A stretch of 10,317 nucleotides of DNA from positions 1 through 10,317 of the forward strand of contig CAZFYZ010000122.1 in the NCBI GenBank assembly GCA_964523735.1, in the 5' to 3' direction. A model generated the notes under the pieces. That model was not told the DNA's origin, did no database searches, and worked only from the letters and a program-made list of their open reading frames with translations. Below are positions 8,036 to 10,317 of the stretch, in pieces; the first letter of the stretch is position 1, and each line of letters starts with the position of its first letter. This stretch comes from CAZFYZ01 sp964523735. Lineage in GTDB: Bacteria; Armatimonadota; UBA5829. The position numbers and the translations under genes are program-made.

Positions 8036-8049
8036 GAGTCCGGCTGTGT

Positions 8050-9288
8050 CTATGGCTCCAGCGCCAACGACCACGTCCACGTATTCTGTGATACTGCTTT
8101 GGCCCTCTTTGCTTCTGTGTCCGCAATGCACAAGTCCATCTTGTTCAGCAGAGCCTTTGCTTCCCGATTGGTTTCCGCTGGTAGGGGCAAGAACTGCAGT
8201 CCACGCCACTTGGTGAAATACAGGTCTTCCTGATCCCTGGCCAAAGCATCCACCTGAGCGGAGAGCTTCGTCCACGGCCCAGTATAGGTCGATAGGTCAA
8301 TTCCCTTGGCCAGACTGTCAGCAGAGAATTTGCCGACCTCCATCCCCTGCACATTCAACTTCCATGTGCCCGGCTTCAGACCAGTGATCTTGAACTTGTA
8401 GGCATTCATCTCCGTCAGGAACGGCGCGTACTTCACAATGTCTGCAACATCCAGGTAGAAATACGCAGGCAGTGCGTCATCCTTACGAACAAACGAGACG
8501 GCATCTGGCCTGATACGCAGCTTGTTGACTGTGCAGCGGTCTGGCACTACGGCGGACTTAGCGGCGTCAATCTCAAGACTGGACGGAGTCACCTGGCAAC
8601 CAAGGGCATTGATAAACCCGTACGCCATCACCGCGTGACCCGAGTAGCCGGGGTGGATACCGTCCGGGATCATGTAGAACTGAGGGTCTGCCGCCTTCCC
8701 TTTGTTCTGTGTCTGGAGCATCAAGGAGTAAAGATCGTAGACGGGAACGCGTTCCCTTGCCGCCAGGCTCTTTACGTCGTCCGCGAGTACCGCGAGGTTA
8801 TCATTGTAAGCCTTGTAGGGGTAACCGAAGCCACTCCTGGACGTATCCGCGCAGCCGGGAGCCAGCAGCACCACTTTCACTCCGGCATTCTTCAGGTCGG
8901 AGACCAGGCCGCTCATGCCCGCCGTAAACGCGTCACGGTTCTCCTTGGTAAGCGGCTGATAGCGCCCGTCGTTCATACCGTAGCAGATGGTCACGACCTG
9001 TGGTTTGAGACTGAGCACATCCCGTTGAAGGCGGGCGCGTCCACCTGGAGCAGTATCGCCGCCCCATCCCGCATTGCGAAATGTCACATCGGCGTTGGGG
9101 TAACGCAGGGCTATGTAGCCCATGACATACCGACTGTATGCTCTCTGTTCGGTGATGCTGTCCCCCAGAAATACAATCCTGTCCCCATTTCTGAAGACTG
9201 GTTCGCTCAGAGCAACCTGTGGCGTACATACCAATCCAGCAAGCGCCACTGCCACAGCCAATGTAACTTTTGAAATGGTTCGATTCAC
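8050..9288 (-). CDS. Secreted SGNH/GDSL-family hydrolase (probable carbohydrate esterase)
   Basis: 412 residues from a GTG at 9288, with GGAGG 10 bases upstream. Residues 1-28 look like a signal peptide (VALS|EP), so it probably acts in the periplasm or outside. The SGNH blocks are all visible: block I 'FLGDSIT' with nucleophile S44, block II 'NAGWGGDT' (72-79) with oxyanion-hole Gly, block III 'GMND' (104-107) with N106, and block V 'DGIHP' (209-213) with D209 and H212. The hydrolase domain covers about residues 30-230. The remaining 180 residues form a tail with 'ITGLKPGTWKLNVQGMEVGKF' spread over about 365-350 codons from the end; similar tails occur in planctomycete-type GDSL proteins (from memory). 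The family cleaves O-acyl esters. Placed upstream of exported GH36 enzymes, it likely removes acetyl or other acyl groups from the same glycan. A lipase or arylesterase role is less likely from context. Confidence 0.88.
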   Translation of the reverse strand: MNRTISKVTLAVAVALAGLVCTPQVALSEPVFRNGDRIVFLGDSITEQRAYSRYVMGYIALRYPNADVTFRNAGWGGDTAPGGRARLQRDVLSLKPQVVTICYGMNDGRYQPLTKENRDAFTAGMSGLVSDLKNAGVKVVLLAPGCADTSRSGFGYPYKAYNDNLAVLADDVKSLAARERVPVYDLYSLMLQTQNKGKAADPQFYMIPDGIHPGYSGHAVMAYGFINALGCQVTPSSLEIDAAKSAVVPDRCTVNKLRIRPDAVSFVRKDDALPAYFYLDVADIVKYAPFLTEMNAYKFKITGLKPGTWKLNVQGMEVGKFSADSLAKGIDLSTYTGPWTKLSAQVDALARDQEDLYFTKWRGLQFLPLPAETNREAKALLNKMDLCIADTEAKRAKAVSQNTWTWSLALEP

Positions 9289-9298
9289 TGTTCTTCTT

Positions 9299-9303
9299 CC
9301 TCC
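9299..9303 (-). promoter_or_regulatory. Ribosome binding site supporting the GTG start at 9288
   Basis: GGAGG followed by AAGAAGAACA and GTG: a clear Shine-Dalgarno match at a slightly long spacing of 10 bases. It supports a GTG start directly in front of the signal peptide. The rest of the 101-base gap (9289-9389) shows no convincing terminator or promoter. Confidence 0.5.
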
Positions 9304-9389
9304 AGGAACGACGTTCGAATGGCACGATAGGCCTGGTGCATCCCAGCCGTGCGTCGACGTTGGCCATCACGGGTGAGATAGATTCCCAG

Positions 9390-10047
9390 CTACCTGGCGA
9401 TGACGGTACAGGGAGCGCCGTCTATTCCCCGTATCATAAGCGGCAGGGCCATGACCTCCGTTATGCCGGAAATGTCGTAGTCGAGGTTGAGATCCTCAAG
9501 AACGAGGAACTTCCTCTCACCCGTAAGCAAAGCTTGGTGGGCCCGCACACCCTCATCGGGTCCAAGTGTCGACGCCAGCGAAATGAAATCCAAGCCCAGG
9601 CAGCGCAGATCCGGGAAACTGCTGGCCAGATACGAAGCTCCTTCCGCAGAAAAGCCGGGGTTGCGGAGCCGGTACCGGCTCGGGTCAGTCGCCCGGTACC
9701 TGGCGAATCCTGTGCGGATCAGCAGTATATCTGCCCTAGNNNNNNNNNNAGATCGCCAGATGTCGGGAGCCGACCAGTTCTCCGTCCGATAGCGGAATAT
9801 GGAGGACAAGCGGCTGGGTAAAACAGAACTCATTGACATCGAAGTCCGTTACCGAATAGCCATTCGCGGCGAAATGCGCTGGAGTGTCCATATGCGAACC
9901 GGCATGGTTGCAGATCGTCAGGTCCGCGATATTACACACACCTCCATTGCTGATGGACGATCTGGCGCGCCTGACCAAGGCAGGGAGTCCCGGTGCAACC
10001 GGGTCGTCTTCGGCCACATCATATGAAAGCCGCAACCACTTGCGCAT
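9390..10047 (-). CDS. Cyclase-family (kynurenine formamidase-like) metal-dependent hydrolase, interrupted by an assembly gap
   Basis: From ATG 10047 the frame gives 99 residues up to the run of Ns; after it, 115 residues in another apparent frame lead to TAG at 9390-9392. Together they make one cyclase-family protein (PF04199 type). The N-terminal half has 'LSYDVAEDDPVAPG' and the metal motif 'NHAGSHMDTPAHF' (H48, H52, D54, H58), with Ser where HxGTHxD usually has Thr. The C-terminal half has 'ADILLIRTGF', 'LGLDFISLAS', a His in 'AHQALL', the Glu of 'LEDLNL' and 'MIRGIDGAPC', all typical of the family's second half. About 215-225 residues in total would be a normal length. No signal peptide is visible, so it is probably cytoplasmic. 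The start is 4 bases after the preceding stop, implying cotranscription. The family includes N-formylkynurenine formamidase and other cyclic-amide or lactone-type hydrolases; nothing here indicates tryptophan catabolism, and the substrate is unknown. Confidence 0.82.
9740..9749. other. Assembly gap (10 Ns) inside the cyclase-family gene
   Basis: Ten Ns separate the two halves of one protein family. The left-over bases are T before the gap and CT after it in coding direction, so an intact gene needs a true gap length divisible by three. Ten is not, so the N run is a placeholder and the apparent frameshift is not evidence of a pseudogene. Confidence 0.95.
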
Positions 10048-10051
10048 GCTG

Positions 10052-10317
10052 CTACTTGCTGATCCTCTTGTACTCGATCACCAGTGAACCCGGGCACTCC
10101 CTTATCTCCGCGCTCAATCTCAAGAGCTTGGAACCCTTCATCGTCACGGGCGCGGATCGTTTGTACGTGTGCGATTGAGTGATCTGGTAGTTGGCCTTCG
10201 GGTCGATGTCACGTAGTCCTGATAGACTGAACGCGGAAAATGCGGACTTGTGCCTTCGGAACAGCATTACCATGCCATCCTGGTCCTTCGGCCTGTGAAG
10301 TTGCGTGACGCACCAGT
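10052..10317 (-). CDS. C-terminal end of a further GH36/melibiase-like glycoside hydrolase (N-terminus off the right edge)
   Basis: The frame ending at TAG 10052-10054 is open to the right edge and gives 87 residues. Starting it at the internal Met (10273) would be wrong: the residues before it continue a known pattern. The order 'WCVTQLHRP', 'GMVMLFRRH', 'LSGLRDIDPKANYQITQ' and 'LVIEYKR' matches the C-terminal beta-domain of the two large enzymes in this window ('WEAWQFDRPDLGKG...FRRP...LRGLIPSASYMLT' and 'WIAWQYNRSDLGEG...FRRP...LRGLVPTATYVIT'). That domain closes GH36-type enzymes. Its stop is 4 bases before the cyclase-family start, so the two are probably cotranscribed. The catalytic part is outside the window and no activity can be judged. 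Confidence 0.72.
   Translation of the reverse strand, partial: WCVTQLHRPKDQDGMVMLFRRHKSAFSAFSLSGLRDIDPKANYQITQSHTYKRSAPVTMKGSKLLRLSAEIRECPGSLVIEYKRISK

Noticed and set aside
8635..9273. Plus-strand 212-codon open frame opposite the SGNH gene
   Set aside because: The minus-strand frame carries all four SGNH blocks in order; the plus-strand product shows no recognisable motif.
9306..9316. Short dyad GAACG-A-CGTTC before the SGNH gene
   Set aside because: Five-base arms with a one-base centre are common by chance, and nothing around it suggests a terminator or operator.
1..10317. CRISPR array, tRNA, rRNA, insertion sequence or attachment site
   Set aside because: I saw no regularly spaced repeats, no cloverleaf or rRNA-like segment, no transposase motif and no terminal inverted repeats.

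Overview
The window looks like part of a polysaccharide or oligosaccharide utilisation locus on a metagenome-type contig from a free-living, probably Gram-negative bacterium. Every convincing gene lies on the minus strand, so transcription runs from right to left. The two largest proteins combine a secreted glycoside hydrolase with an N-terminal module built around 'QNPNGVWTLGY' and with OB-like repeats. I associate that style, from memory only, with Armatimonadota and to a lesser degree with Planctomycetota or Verrucomicrobiota. There is no rRNA, tRNA or marker gene in the window, so the taxon remains a guess.

Layout in transcription order (right to left): (1) 10317-10052, the C-terminal 88 codons of a GH36/melibiase-like protein that continues past the right edge; (2) 10047-9390, a metal-dependent cyclase-family hydrolase (kynurenine formamidase-like fold) interrupted by a 10-N assembly gap; (3) 9288-8050, a secreted SGNH/GDSL hydrolase, probably a carbohydrate esterase; (4) 8022-4777, a 1081-residue secreted multidomain GH36-type alpha-galactosidase-like enzyme; (5) 4591-1385, its 1068-residue paralogue; (6) 1352-1, the first 450 residues of a more divergent secreted clan GH-D (GH27/GH36-like) enzyme that runs off the left edge.

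Intergenic gaps are 4, 101, 27, 185 and 32 bases, which suggests a single operon whose promoter lies beyond the right edge. Four clan-D-type enzymes with one SGNH esterase suggest stepwise removal of alpha-linked galactosyl (or related) residues and acyl groups from a branched glycan outside the cytoplasm. The cyclase-family enzyme has no signal peptide and is the odd member.

The most interesting features are: the two adjacent paralogues, whose N-terminal module is much more alike at DNA level than their catalytic domains (possible gene conversion or module exchange); an uncharacterised N-terminal module with two OB-like repeats fused to GH36; and the 185-base gap between the paralogues, which holds a signal-peptide-like open frame that continues from the upstream gene's stop codon and ends in an ATGA overlap with the next start.
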